DNA of 64,000 nucleotides from GW2011-AR15 sp964428335 (GCA_964428335.1 CAYRXW010000002.1:62001-126000), one strand, 5' to 3'. Shown: positions 28,027 to 36,824, numbered from the stretch's first letter. Notes: generated by a model from the sequence alone, not told the origin. A program made the numbers and translations.

Positions 28027-28854
28027 ATGTCAAAATACGATGATTCACAGCTTGTTGAATTTTTAGGAAGAGATTTAATGACAGATGAACCTTCCGGAGT
28101 AAGGCTTTTGCCTCTTTTTGATGTGTCAGTTTCATCGCTTGTTGATTTTCTTTTTGGCGATGGGACAAACGGCCTTATGACAGATAGGAGGAATTCATCA
28201 GGTATAATGAAATTTCCTCAGACTAGAAAACAGGTAGAAGATATAATCTGGGATTCATTTAAGCATAATTCGGCATATAGGGTAATTTTTCACCATGAAT
28301 ATGGGAGAGTTGGATTGACAGGTATAACGGATTTTAATGAATCTGAAAGAAGTTTTAATAGAACAATGCTTATCCACCCAGATTATCAGGGGAGAGGGTA
28401 TGGGAAAGCAACTGCAAAATTAATAGAAAGAAATGCATATGAATTGGGGTTTGGAAAAATTAAAGCATCAGCGCAAAATGATAATCTTCCTTCCCTTGGC
28501 TTAAAACAGGGATATACTCTTACAGATATAATGATGTCAAAAATAAGCGGCAGGAGAAATTTGCTTGTATTTGAGCTTGATTTGGATAGGATGGAAAATA
28601 TACCTGATTTAGTTAATGGCAGAAGAGTTCAGCTGCTTAGGCTTACTGATTATTTTTTAACAAAAGGAGATTTAAATTCTGGGTATAGTTCATTTTGTGC
28701 GCTTTTAAGGACATATGGTATGAATTTCAACTATGTTTTAGGTAATTCAAGAAAAGAATTCATTCAGGAGATAAAACAGTATAAGCTTCATTTATATGAA
28801 GTAGCTTGCCAGCTTAGATTTTCTCATTTAGGTTCTATGCTTGTTTCCAGTTAG
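28027..28854 (+). CDS. GNAT-family N-acetyltransferase with C-terminal extension
   Basis: Residues about 55-175 form a GNAT domain. The acetyl-CoA site is IHPDYQGRGYGKATAKLIE (the Q/R-x-x-G-x-G/A motif), followed by the NLPSLGLKQGYTL segment typical of the C-terminal GNAT strand. About 100 residues follow without a recognised family. The TATA-like CTTTTTATATAATGG (about 27992-28005) predicts a leaderless start at this ATG. A short perfect inverted repeat TTTAGC-CAT-GCTAAA (28010-28024) lies between box and start codon. The acceptor substrate is unknown. Confidence 0.8.
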   Translation: MSKYDDSQLVEFLGRDLMTDEPSGVRLLPLFDVSVSSLVDFLFGDGTNGLMTDRRNSSGIMKFPQTRKQVEDIIWDSFKHNSAYRVIFHHEYGRVGLTGITDFNESERSFNRTMLIHPDYQGRGYGKATAKLIERNAYELGFGKIKASAQNDNLPSLGLKQGYTLTDIMMSKISGRRNLLVFELDLDRMENIPDLVNGRRVQLLRLTDYFLTKGDLNSGYSSFCALLRTYGMNFNYVLGNSRKEFIQEIKQYKLHLYEVACQLRFSHLGSMLVSS

Positions 28855-28921
28855 ATTTAAACCAAAGAGTTTAACAAGTTTAATACTAATATTTATAAAT
28901 AAGTACTAAATAGTAGTTAAA

Positions 28922-31096
28922 ATGGCTCTAGTAGCGAACCTAGGAAAAAGCAGCACACATAATTCTTTTTTTGAAAAAATAGATTTGGCTTTAAGCAGAA
29001 CTATTGTTGACTTAATTGAAGGCTACCAGCATGGTCTTTCACATGAAATAGGCGGCTGTGCAGTAGGTGAACATGAAGGAAGCTATAGTTGTTCTGAATG
29101 GGTAAAGCTGATGACTATTGAAGGAGGCACTCTTGGATTTTTGCTTGGCCTTGCCCAGGAAGGAAGAGGATTTTTCTATTGCAATACACATAATGATTAC
29201 CATATAGCAGAAAACAGAGCAGAAGGACCACTTGCAGCATTAGCAGCATTTGAAAAAGAAGATTTAGGAACTCAGATAGGAATACTTTCTGAAGGTTTAT
29301 ATCATGGGTTTCAGAATTCAGTAAGGCATCTGCCTTCAGGAATAAAAAGAGGATTTGAATATTTTGTGTCACATTACAGCAATGGCCTATCAAGAAGAGA
29401 TTTTCTAAAATTAAGTGGAACGGCTGCGGCAGCTATGGCATTGCCTATGCCTTCTGACGATGAATGTGGCGAAAAAACTCAAACACCGTCAGCTGACGGG
29501 ATGACATTCGATTCAGATCTTTTCTATGATCCTCTTGAGATAGCAGAATCGAAATTAACTAATGACTATGTGCAGGCTTCTGTAGAATTAAACCGTGCAA
29601 GAGCAAGGGCACTCGCATTGCAAGGTGCCGGTGATCCAAGCGCAGCAACATACACCCTGGCTTTTTCGGATAGAGTATCAAGATTGGAAAATGAGATTAG
29701 GTCTTATCTTAGCCAATCAATTAATCTTGGTTTAATTAGTAGTCCAACAGATAATTTCTTCGAAAATGTGTTCCAAAAATACACAGCAGTGGCAAATGAA
29801 TTATATAGGACTGAAGTTGAATTGATGATGCCGATTTATCTGAAAATCGGAGGAAGGATGATACTTTCTTTGACCCCTGCAGACATTGTTTTTGATGCTG
29901 TAGATGTGTATAGGGGTGAAAATGAAGGAGTAGATATGATGGGCTTTCCAGTCACAAAACTTGACAAGGTATTAAATGCAGGATCATTGACACTTGGGTT
30001 GGCATCAGCAGGCGCAAGCATTGCCATACCTGTTCTGGATGGAGCTGAAGATGTTAACGATGCTTTGAGGGGGTTTAGATATTTGGCTAACGTGGCTGCA
30101 GATGGGAGCAATGAAATTTATATAGCTCGGCTGGCAGCTGGCGGGCAAAGCATAGAATATGTCAAATTTGGAAGCAATGCTGGTGAAGTCACAGAGACTT
30201 TAGTAAAGGCAGAAGATATGAGCGCGATTGTCCAGCAGGTTGCAAGGGAAGCTAGTGCTACAGGAAAGCTGATTGTTGATATAGGCACAGGCAAGAATGT
30301 TGCAAGATTTGGCCAGGTTGGAGATTTGTATAAGGAAGGAGGTTATAGTGTACTTGCAATTGAAGCAAATGCACCTACTTGGAATAAGATAACCTCAAAT
30401 GTTACAGAATCACAGGCGTTCATTACCAATGTTAACGGAGTAAGGGTAGTTGGATATGAAGGTTATGCTATGGATTTATCAAAACTAGTGAATGAAGCAG
30501 GTGCATCAGGGCTTAGATTGACTTGCCCTTCAAATGGACTTATTGGACTGGCAATGAATGCTGACCAGATTGCTGCAGTAGTCAATAGTGGAAAAAAAGT
30601 CCAGATGACTTTAAACATGTCTCCTCTATTAAAAACCGTATTTTTTAAATTAATGCCTGATAATCTGGTAACGAGGCTATATAATCTAGAAGGGGTCTCT
30701 GATTACATTAATCAGGCAGCAAAGGCAACAGAAGGTTCATCAGATGCTGCAAAATATCCGATAAGTGTCTATGAATCAGGAGCCGCAATCGAAAGGCAAA
30801 GAGAAATTTTAGGCCAGTTTATCGGTGCAACTTCAAGGACAGTGATTTCAGGATCTGTTCAAAATCCATTGCATGATATTTTTGTTAATTTCATATATCA
30901 TAATAATGGGGCAACTGTAAACCAGATTGCTGAATATTTCAACACAATGCTTGATGGGAAAGCAGCCACAAGTTATAAAAACATCAGATTGGTAACAGAA
31001 GCTGAAAGAAAGGCACAAGGCACTTTCTTTTCAGCAATTGAAAGTTCAGGAAGCCATTGCATGCTTCCGCAGCTATTAGTCGAATACACACCATAA
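28922..31096 (+). CDS. Large orphan protein with an internal twin-arginine motif
   Basis: A 724-residue protein with no recognised family. The first 148 residues look cytosolic. An SRRDFLK twin-arginine motif follows at 157-163, then a hydrophobic LSGTAAAAMALPMP and a polar region, the exact layout of a Tat signal peptide but in the wrong place. A GTG at 29366 (residue 149), with AGAGG upstream, could start a 576-residue Tat substrate. Around residues 449-465 an LIVDIGTGKNVARFG stretch resembles a Rossmann or methyltransferase motif I. The TATA box (about 28889-28899) and ATG 28922 fit a leaderless full-length message. The next gene begins 2 bp downstream. Confidence 0.7.
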   Translation: MALVANLGKSSTHNSFFEKIDLALSRTIVDLIEGYQHGLSHEIGGCAVGEHEGSYSCSEWVKLMTIEGGTLGFLLGLAQEGRGFFYCNTHNDYHIAENRAEGPLAALAAFEKEDLGTQIGILSEGLYHGFQNSVRHLPSGIKRGFEYFVSHYSNGLSRRDFLKLSGTAAAAMALPMPSDDECGEKTQTPSADGMTFDSDLFYDPLEIAESKLTNDYVQASVELNRARARALALQGAGDPSAATYTLAFSDRVSRLENEIRSYLSQSINLGLISSPTDNFFENVFQKYTAVANELYRTEVELMMPIYLKIGGRMILSLTPADIVFDAVDVYRGENEGVDMMGFPVTKLDKVLNAGSLTLGLASAGASIAIPVLDGAEDVNDALRGFRYLANVAADGSNEIYIARLAAGGQSIEYVKFGSNAGEVTETLVKAEDMSAIVQQVAREASATGKLIVDIGTGKNVARFGQVGDLYKEGGYSVLAIEANAPTWNKITSNVTESQAFITNVNGVRVVGYEGYAMDLSKLVNEAGASGLRLTCPSNGLIGLAMNADQIAAVVNSGKKVQMTLNMSPLLKTVFFKLMPDNLVTRLYNLEGVSDYINQAAKATEGSSDAAKYPISVYESGAAIERQREILGQFIGATSRTVISGSVQNPLHDIFVNFIYHNNGATVNQIAEYFNTMLDGKAATSYKNIRLVTEAERKAQGTFFSAIESSGSHCMLPQLLVEYTP

Positions 31097-31098
31097 AA

Positions 31099-31623
31099 AT
31101 GATAACAGAACAATTTGAATTCATAAAAAAAATGCATGATAATCTAATTAATCATGACACTTCAAGTTCTCCAGCATGGCTTGATGTTCCAGTATATGGC
31201 TCAGTAAGTCTTCCAGTGATTTATGGCATTGAAGTGAAGTTTTATGCAGGGCCTGATGAGAAGCTAAAAAATGAGGAAGCGTTTCCTTCAGAATATCTTT
31301 CATTGCAGCCTTTTATGAACCAGGTACATGGATTAAGCAATGATAAATATACTGTCAGGATAAGGCTTTACGATGATTCATTGGATGTTGTTTTGATTGG
31401 CTCTGATTCTGAGCTTGAAGAAACTGAAGATGGAGAAGTAAAATTATTTGATAAGAATATAAAATTTGCAGATAATGCAGCTAAAAATACTTTAGAATAT
31501 GCTATATTAGGTCTTGTGCAGAAAGCTTACAAGACTGCAGTTCAGGATAGGAAGGATAGGAATGTAGCAAAAGCCACTTTATTAAGCAATAATATATCAG
31601 AAAATTTTTACAGCTCTAATTAA
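31099..31623 (+). CDS. Hypothetical protein coupled to the Tat-motif gene
   Basis: A 174-residue soluble protein. I start it at ATG 31099, 2 bp past the previous stop; an in-frame ATG at 31057 would lie inside the upstream gene. It is acidic and mixed alpha/beta, with no signal peptide, TM or known motif. The immediate downstream position implies co-expression with the preceding large protein, so the two may act together. Function unknown. Confidence 0.6.
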   Translation: MITEQFEFIKKMHDNLINHDTSSSPAWLDVPVYGSVSLPVIYGIEVKFYAGPDEKLKNEEAFPSEYLSLQPFMNQVHGLSNDKYTVRIRLYDDSLDVVLIGSDSELEETEDGEVKLFDKNIKFADNAAKNTLEYAILGLVQKAYKTAVQDRKDRNVAKATLLSNNISENFYSSN

Positions 31624-31637
31624 ATTTTTCTCTAAAT

Positions 31638-32162
31638 TTATCTTTCAGCAAACATGGGGTAGTGCATTCTTTCATGTGGGGTAGATTCAATAACTTCAGC
31701 TCTTTTATAGGCAGCCCACATTGCCCCTTTTTCAATAGGCATTTTAAGCCTTTTTAACTGAGCAAGGAAAGCATATAGTTTTTCCTGGTCATGCAATGGT
31801 TTGAATTTATTAAGGGTTAAGACATAAACTGCAGCATGGTTCTCTGAAATAGGGACTTCAGAAAGCAATGATTCAATAGTTGTTTCTTCCATAGGTACTT
31901 TTTTCCTTGGCAAGCCAGGATTTTTATCTTGGTAATGCGAAAAACCTTGATGAAGGGCATTAAGTGCCATCTCAATGCTTTGGCATTCTCTTAAATTATA
32001 TGGTCTTTTTCCGATATTTACAGAAATCCCTTCTAGTTCAGAACCTTCAACTGTAATTTTTCTTAGCTGTTTTTTGCCTTCAAGCTCTATATAAATATAC
32101 ATGTCAGGAAAATTTGGGATTTCAGCGTTAAAAAGCACAGCTGCGCCACTTTTTTGCGTCAT
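31638..32162 (-). CDS. Hypothetical cytosolic protein
   Basis: A 174-residue protein convergent with the preceding gene (14-bp gap). It has mixed alpha/beta composition, no TM, and a C-terminus ending TPHERMHYPMFAER. No family recognised. The TATA-like box (about 32182-32195) is correctly placed for a leaderless transcript. A perfect 7-bp-arm palindrome ATTACTT-AA-AAGTAAT (32206-32221) sits directly upstream of the box as a possible operator. Confidence 0.6.
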   Translation of the reverse strand: MTQKSGAAVLFNAEIPNFPDMYIYIELEGKKQLRKITVEGSELEGISVNIGKRPYNLRECQSIEMALNALHQGFSHYQDKNPGLPRKKVPMEETTIESLLSEVPISENHAAVYVLTLNKFKPLHDQEKLYAFLAQLKRLKMPIEKGAMWAAYKRAEVIESTPHERMHYPMFAER

Positions 32163-32602
32163 ATTCTTTATTTATCTTATTCCATTTATATATTTATTGC
32201 TTATTATTACTTAAAAGTAATTACAATTTTACTAATAGTTTTTTCATTCATTTTTTCACTTTTTCATTCATTTTCTCGTCTTATTCTACATTAATTAACA
32301 AATTGCTTATTTAATTTAATATCTAATTTACAAAAAAATATTAAAAAGAAAAATATATAAATGACAATGATTAGTAATATTAACAAAATTGATATTAAAT
32401 AGCAATAATGAATGATAGTGAATGATAAATGATAAAATATTATAATAAATTTTGTTTAATTACTAAAACTAATATGTTATTTCATATATTTAATTACAAA
32501 AACGAAATATTTAAATACAAGTATAACAATTGATATCATCAGCATACAAAATCGTATACTGATTGCGTATGTATAGGGATTAAGGGGTAAAAGGGGTAGA
32601 AA
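32163..32602. promoter_or_regulatory. AT-rich 440-bp intergenic region with short iterated repeats
   Basis: No gene found. Contents: a minus-strand TATA box (32182-32195); palindrome 32206-32221; an ACTA-A-TAGT element (32231-32239); a 20-bp-period direct repeat TTTTCATTCATTTT at 32241 and 32261; a 10-bp-period repeat TGAATGATA at 32409 and 32419, whose core is the complement of the first repeat; and a plus-strand TATA-like box (AAATATTTAAATAC, about 32506-32519) with a leader of about 60 nt ending in AGGGGTAGAAA before the TTG start. Confidence 0.5.
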
Positions 32603-33157
32603 TTGGATACGGAATCATTGTTTAGCAGCACCAGGTGGGAGATACTAAGCACTCTTTCTCAAAAGAAGTTATCTCCCTTGGAGCTTGCTTTGCAGCTTAA
32701 AACTACCTCAGCTAACATCTCACAGCAGTTAAGGCTTTTAGAGCTTGCTGGCCTTGTAAAAAGCGAGAAAATATCAAATACAGACAAAGGCAAGCCAAGA
32801 GTCGTTTATTCCTTGGCAGGCCAAAGTTCTTTCATTGTATTCTTAGGGCACAATTTCGCGCAGAAAAAGATGCTTATGCCAACAGAATACCATAAATTTG
32901 TCATGCGTTCGCTGTTTTTGGAAAACCCAGAGCATCACATGATGATCAATGAGTTCTATTTCAGGATAAAAGAGAGCTTAAGGGATATAGATGTGATTGC
33001 AGCTGAGTCTTCAGGTTCACTCAATATATTCTATGTTTCAAAAAAGGCAATAAAAGTTGAAGAGAGGTTCAGAGCCAAGCAGGTTGAGATTGATGAGTTA
33101 AGGAAAAAGAAAGCGCTTGTGCTTTACGATCCAGAAGAAAGAATGGGAGGGAAGTAA
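32603..33157 (+). CDS. ArsR-like winged-helix transcriptional regulator
   Basis: The start is TTG 32603, preceded by two AGGGGTA elements of which the nearer is correctly spaced. Residues about 9-70 form an ArsR/HTH_20-like winged helix (TRWEILSTLSQKKLSPLELA, then TTSANISQQLRLLELAGLVKSEK, then a wing reaching RVVYSLAG). The roughly 110-residue C-terminal part is alpha/beta with no metal-binding Cys/His cluster, so the signal sensed is unclear. It heads a same-strand unit of a small ORF and three secreted paralogs and probably controls them and itself through the repeats upstream. Confidence 0.8.
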   Translation: MDTESLFSSTRWEILSTLSQKKLSPLELALQLKTTSANISQQLRLLELAGLVKSEKISNTDKGKPRVVYSLAGQSSFIVFLGHNFAQKKMLMPTEYHKFVMRSLFLENPEHHMMINEFYFRIKESLRDIDVIAAESSGSLNIFYVSKKAIKVEERFRAKQVEIDELRKKKALVLYDPEERMGGK

Positions 33158-33159
33158 AA

Positions 33160-33249
33160 ATGACAAAATTTGATGTTATTGAGATAGAAACTCTGGCATT
33201 TAACCAGATAAAGAAGATGACTATGAAAACATGGAGGGGAATATTATGA
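33160..33249 (+). CDS. 29-residue small ORF bridging regulator and secreted paralogs
   Basis: The ATG at 33160 is 2 bp after the regulator's stop, with GGGAGGGAAG just upstream as SD. The ORF ends in TGA at 33247-33249, overlapping the next gene's ATG (ATGA). The product starts MTKFDVIEIETLAFNQIKKM; it is mildly basic at the C-terminus, not hydrophobic, and resembles nothing I know. It may be a true microprotein or a coupling cistron that carries ribosomes from the regulator to the first secreted gene. Position and SD support translation; no homology is claimed. Confidence 0.5.
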   Translation: MTKFDVIEIETLAFNQIKKMTMKTWRGIL

Positions 33250-33935
33250 AAATTTTGACCTGGTTTATTACACTCATATTTACTGTAGGTCTTTTAGCGA
33301 TGTTCATAACAGCAGATCCTACTGATGCGGGGCTTACGAGAGGCGCATCAACGAGAGGAGTAGGTGAGAACCTGGGAAACCAGACAGCTGAGGATGGAAA
33401 CATAACAATACTAAACATAAACCAGGATTCAATAACAGACACCTGGCAGGGTTTCTATGGAAACGTGACAGGCCAAATAGTCCTGGAAAGTGCCACAGGT
33501 AATAATTTTTATGACTGGAACTATGCAAACATCTCAGGAGAGATATATGCAGCAAGAAGGACAATTTCAAGCTGGTCAACAATAAACTGTACAAACAGGA
33601 CTTATTGGGAGACAGAAGAAACATCTCTTGGAATAGCACTAGCATCAGTTCAGGGAGTTAATGAAACTTACAGTTCAACAACACATCCAACATTTGCAAC
33701 AGCATCAAGGACAATGACAGGCTGCCAGGCAACAAGACCTTATAACAATACTGAACTTGCAAGCACCTTTTGGAACGTGCTTTTAAGTGTTGATTCGACA
33801 ACAGTGGTTTACACAGCGCTTTTAGCTGATAGTGAAAATAATTATGTCAATGGTAGGTCAGACTACGAAATACTAGTACCTGTAAACAGGTCAACAGGAA
33901 CAGCCAGATATTTCTTTTACGCTGAGCTGCATTAA
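33246..33935 (+). CDS. Secreted surface protein, tandem paralog 1
   Basis: ATG 33246 is chosen because GGAGGGG (33233-33239) is an ideal SD and gives a compact signal peptide (MKILTWFITLIFTVGLLAMFITA). The mature part begins DPTDAGLTRGASTRG, then has the family core ITDTWQGFYGNVTGQIVLE, an NNFYDWNY segment, a few Cys and a closing DYEILVPVNRSTGTARYFFYAEL motif. Sequons are frequent. It is closely similar to the next gene and more distantly to the third. Function is unknown; a secreted structural or adhesive subunit is plausible. Confidence 0.8.
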   Translation: MKILTWFITLIFTVGLLAMFITADPTDAGLTRGASTRGVGENLGNQTAEDGNITILNINQDSITDTWQGFYGNVTGQIVLESATGNNFYDWNYANISGEIYAARRTISSWSTINCTNRTYWETEETSLGIALASVQGVNETYSSTTHPTFATASRTMTGCQATRPYNNTELASTFWNVLLSVDSTTVVYTALLADSENNYVNGRSDYEILVPVNRSTGTARYFFYAELH

Positions 33936-33984
33936 ATTATTTTTTAAACTAAGAAAAAGAAAAAACGAAATCAAAAGATAAACA

Positions 33985-34671
33985 ATGAAAGGGAGGGGTA
34001 TAGTAATATTTGTACTATTAATCATAATGATAGCCATAAGTATAAAAGGTGAGCCTTCGGGCGCAGGCCTGGACAGGGGAGCCTCAAGCAGGGGCACAAA
34101 TCCTGCAGCAGTTGAAACTGATGCACAGGCAGGAAACATAACCCAGTTAAACATAGACCACAGCAGGATAACAGATACCTGGCAGGGTTTCTATGGGAAT
34201 GTTTCAGGCCAGATTGTACTAGAAAATGCAGCAGGAAACAACTTTTATGACTGGAATTACCTATCATTGACTGGAGAAGTATACGCAACAAGGTCAAGTG
34301 TTACAGACTGGTCAGAGATAAACTGTACAAATAGCACACAATGGCAAAGTGAAGAACTTTCATTAGGCATTTCATCAACCCAAATAGATGGTATAAATGA
34401 AACATATTCAAGTATAACACATCCACAATTTCAGATTGGGGCAAGGATAATGGATGACTGTCCATCAACAAGGCCTTATAACGCTACAAGTTCCTCAAGC
34501 CAGTTTTGGAACGTGCTCTTGAATTCAAATGCAAATAATGTAGTTTACGCAGCAATTCTTGCGGAAAACAAAAATGCATTTGATAATTCAACTGCAGATT
34601 TTGAAATACTGGTCCCGGTAAATCGAACAACAGGGTTTGCAACATATTTTTTTTATGCGGAGCTGAGCTAA
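33985..34671 (+). CDS. Secreted surface protein, tandem paralog 2
   Basis: The signal peptide (about residues 4-22) precedes GEPSGAGLDRGASSRG, matching the mature start of paralog 1. The core ITDTWQGFYGNVSGQIVLE, NNFYDWNY and the closing FEILVPVNRTTGFATYFFYAEL are nearly identical to paralog 1, while the middle has diverged. The 49-bp gap to the previous gene holds no clear promoter, so cotranscription is likely. The stop is directly followed by the next ATG. Confidence 0.8.
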   Translation: MKGRGIVIFVLLIIMIAISIKGEPSGAGLDRGASSRGTNPAAVETDAQAGNITQLNIDHSRITDTWQGFYGNVSGQIVLENAAGNNFYDWNYLSLTGEVYATRSSVTDWSEINCTNSTQWQSEELSLGISSTQIDGINETYSSITHPQFQIGARIMDDCPSTRPYNATSSSSQFWNVLLNSNANNVVYAAILAENKNAFDNSTADFEILVPVNRTTGFATYFFYAELS

Positions 34672-35409
34672 ATGAATAAAAAATTACTGATGCTGTTTGG
34701 AATCTTGCTTATAATGGCAATGTTTCCTGTAGTTGCAGTTGATCCAGAAGGAGCAACAGTTACTTTTGTCTCAAACTCAACAAAAACAGTAGCAGCAGCT
34801 CAGTCAAGAAATGATACAAAGGGAACTATAAATACAATAAGACTGAATTCAGAAAACCAGAACTCAAAATGGAAAGCTTATGTAGGAAACGTAAGTTCAA
34901 CATTCGTTTTGGATGATTCAGATGGATATTCAATATACCAGTGGCAGCTTGGCAATGATTATTCATATACAGGTCAGGTATATGTCACAAGGGATTCAAG
35001 CGCAACTTGGTCAGGTATAGCATGCGCAACAAGAGCCCAGAAAGCAACTGAAGATACAAGGCTTGGGCATAACTCGCTTTTAGCTGATAGCGTAAATAAG
35101 ACTTTCACATCAACAGTACATAAGTCATTTACTGTTGCCGGGCAAAGCATATCAAACGGTACATGTTTTTCAGCTTTCACCTGGGTAAATAATTCAGCCC
35201 AGACAGCAAGCCAGAATGCACCCTTCCAGGAAGTCGTGCTATGGGAAGGTTCAGAGGTAGTTTATACAACTTTTGTAGAGAACGGAAAATCAGGATACAG
35301 GAACCAGTCAGGAGTGAATGAAAGGTTTGATTTCCAAATAATAATACCAGATAATGCGACAATAGGAAGTAATGAAGAAGCTTATTACTTTTATTTGGAA
35401 CTGCAATAA
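34672..35409 (+). CDS. Secreted surface protein, tandem paralog 3 (diverged)
   Basis: It starts on the base after the previous stop. The signal peptide (MNKKLLMLFGILLIMAMFPVVA) precedes VDPEGATVTFVSNSTK. The family core is recognisable but diverged: NSKWKAYVGNVSSTFVLDDS, then YSIYQWQL, then a closing FDFQIIIPDN...EAYYFYLELQ. It shares the fold layout and C-terminal motif of paralogs 1 and 2 but little else, so it is the older duplicate. Confidence 0.8.
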   Translation: MNKKLLMLFGILLIMAMFPVVAVDPEGATVTFVSNSTKTVAAAQSRNDTKGTINTIRLNSENQNSKWKAYVGNVSSTFVLDDSDGYSIYQWQLGNDYSYTGQVYVTRDSSATWSGIACATRAQKATEDTRLGHNSLLADSVNKTFTSTVHKSFTVAGQSISNGTCFSAFTWVNNSAQTASQNAPFQEVVLWEGSEVVYTTFVENGKSGYRNQSGVNERFDFQIIIPDNATIGSNEEAYYFYLELQ

Positions 35410-35429
35410 ATAATATTAAAAATTTATTT

Positions 35430-35870
35430 TCAAACAGTTTGCTTAAAAAGTGCATTTACAGTATATGTTCCTTGATGTTTGCTTTCAAATAGTTTTGGTG
35501 CAATCTGTTCAATGCTTTCATATTTTATCTGCGCCCATGCATTGTGCCTTATTAGGACAGCAGGATATTCAACATTGCCTTTAGCAGTTCTTTCTTCAAT
35601 TTCTTTTGCTGCTCCAGTATAATCGACAGCAGCTCTAAATAGTTGACTAAATTCAAGTGGCATCCTTGGACTCCTTGATGAAGGAGTAGATTTTGAAAAA
35701 TCAACATTTGTTGCGACTTCTAAAACATATCTTCTATGTTCATATGTAAATGATTCTTTTGTATCATCTTTCACTTCTTTTATTCTTAAATAGACTGGTA
35801 CTTTATTTTCAGTGTATACTTCAAGATAAATTTCGCTGTTGTTTAGGAGTGTTTCCAATTCTTCTGTCAT
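35430..35870 (-). CDS. Hypothetical cytosolic protein
   Basis: A 146-residue protein convergent with the secreted-paralog operon (20-bp gap). Mixed alpha/beta; no signal peptide, TM or recognised motif. Upstream, on its strand, is a TATA-like box (35901-35910), and directly behind it a perfect inverted repeat ATAACTA / TAGTTAT (35912-35918 and 35927-35933), a possible operator. Function unknown. Confidence 0.6.
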   Translation of the reverse strand: MTEELETLLNNSEIYLEVYTENKVPVYLRIKEVKDDTKESFTYEHRRYVLEVATNVDFSKSTPSSRSPRMPLEFSQLFRAAVDYTGAAKEIEERTAKGNVEYPAVLIRHNAWAQIKYESIEQIAPKLFESKHQGTYTVNALFKQTV

Positions 35871-35970
35871 TAAATCACCTTTTACCGGAGATTGACATTT
35901 TATTTATAAACATAACTACTAAAAAATAGTTATTTAGTTTAATTAACAGGAAACATAAGAAAGTTAGGCT

Positions 35971-36714
35971 TTATTTCAATAAGTCAACATAAATTTCGCC
36001 AAAGTGTTGTTCCTGCACCAAATCCACTTTTCTTTGGTGGTCTAAATGAAGTAGAGGAATAAACGTCAGTATTTTATCTTCCTTTGAATCCTTTGGCAAA
36101 AGCAAATTGAATGTAAGTCTTGGCGCAGTCTTTCCATTTTTATTAAAATAATTTGTAATCCTTCCATAAACATCCTTAATTACAAGGCTTATATCCCTTG
36201 GCTTTTCAGGAGCCTTAACTTCTGGCCTAATATCAAGTTTTGCAGGTCTTCTCTTGTAAACTTCAAGGGCTTTTTCCAAAGCATTGACTAAATCAAAAAC
36301 AGAAACTTTCCTTTTCCTTGGCTGTGGAGTTCTAGGGAATATATTTGGCCTTCCTTCTGTTCCTATGGTATTTTCCCCTCCTTCAACCAGCTCCTCAAAA
36401 AACTCTTCTTCTTCGCTATTTGCTGAACTGATCAAAGCATCCAAAGCGCCGATATCTTCATCCATGAACCTTGTGCTCTTCACCCTAAGAAGGATTGCAG
36501 CAGCCAAAAGAACTTTTCCTGAAATCTTCAGATCCATCTCCTTGAATTTCTTCAGCTTCTCAAGGAACTTAGCAGCAAGAAGAGAAACATCTACATCCCA
36601 TGGATCCATCTTTTCAGAACTTACCAGGTCATAGATAAGCTGCTGCCAGGTAATCTCATCGTTTTCAAATAGGATTGAGAATATCTGGTCGTTTGAATTT
36701 TGCGCTTCTATCAT
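35971..36714 (-). CDS. scpA: Segregation and condensation protein A (kleisin ScpA)
   Basis: ATG 36714 is preferred over an in-frame TTG at 36720. The N-terminal part (ITWQQLIYDLVSSEKMDPWDVDVSLLAAKFLEKL) is the conserved SMC-neck-binding helix bundle of ScpA. The linker is acidic, and the C-terminal winged helix (VYGRITNYFNKNGK...FIPLLHLDHQRKVDLVQEQHFGEIYV) binds the SMC head. The 248-residue length is normal. Its partners smc and scpB are not in the window. A TATA-like GTTTATATACC (about 36740-36751, minus strand) supports a short or absent leader. Confidence 0.9.
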   Translation of the reverse strand: MIEAQNSNDQIFSILFENDEITWQQLIYDLVSSEKMDPWDVDVSLLAAKFLEKLKKFKEMDLKISGKVLLAAAILLRVKSTRFMDEDIGALDALISSANSEEEEFFEELVEGGENTIGTEGRPNIFPRTPQPRKRKVSVFDLVNALEKALEVYKRRPAKLDIRPEVKAPEKPRDISLVIKDVYGRITNYFNKNGKTAPRLTFNLLLPKDSKEDKILTFIPLLHLDHQRKVDLVQEQHFGEIYVDLLK

Positions 36715-36824
36715 TTTCAATTATTGTATATGTTTTGTATACAGGTATATAAACATTTTGACTAAAAATACTAATTTTACCTCTAATCTTTTTGAAAATT
36801 TTGTAATTTATAAGTTTAATGCAC

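Noticed and set aside
32163..32602. AT-rich region with repeats as a replication origin
   Set aside because: No origin-recognition-box-like GC-bearing repeats and no cdc6/orc1 gene adjacent; a promoter/operator role is simpler.
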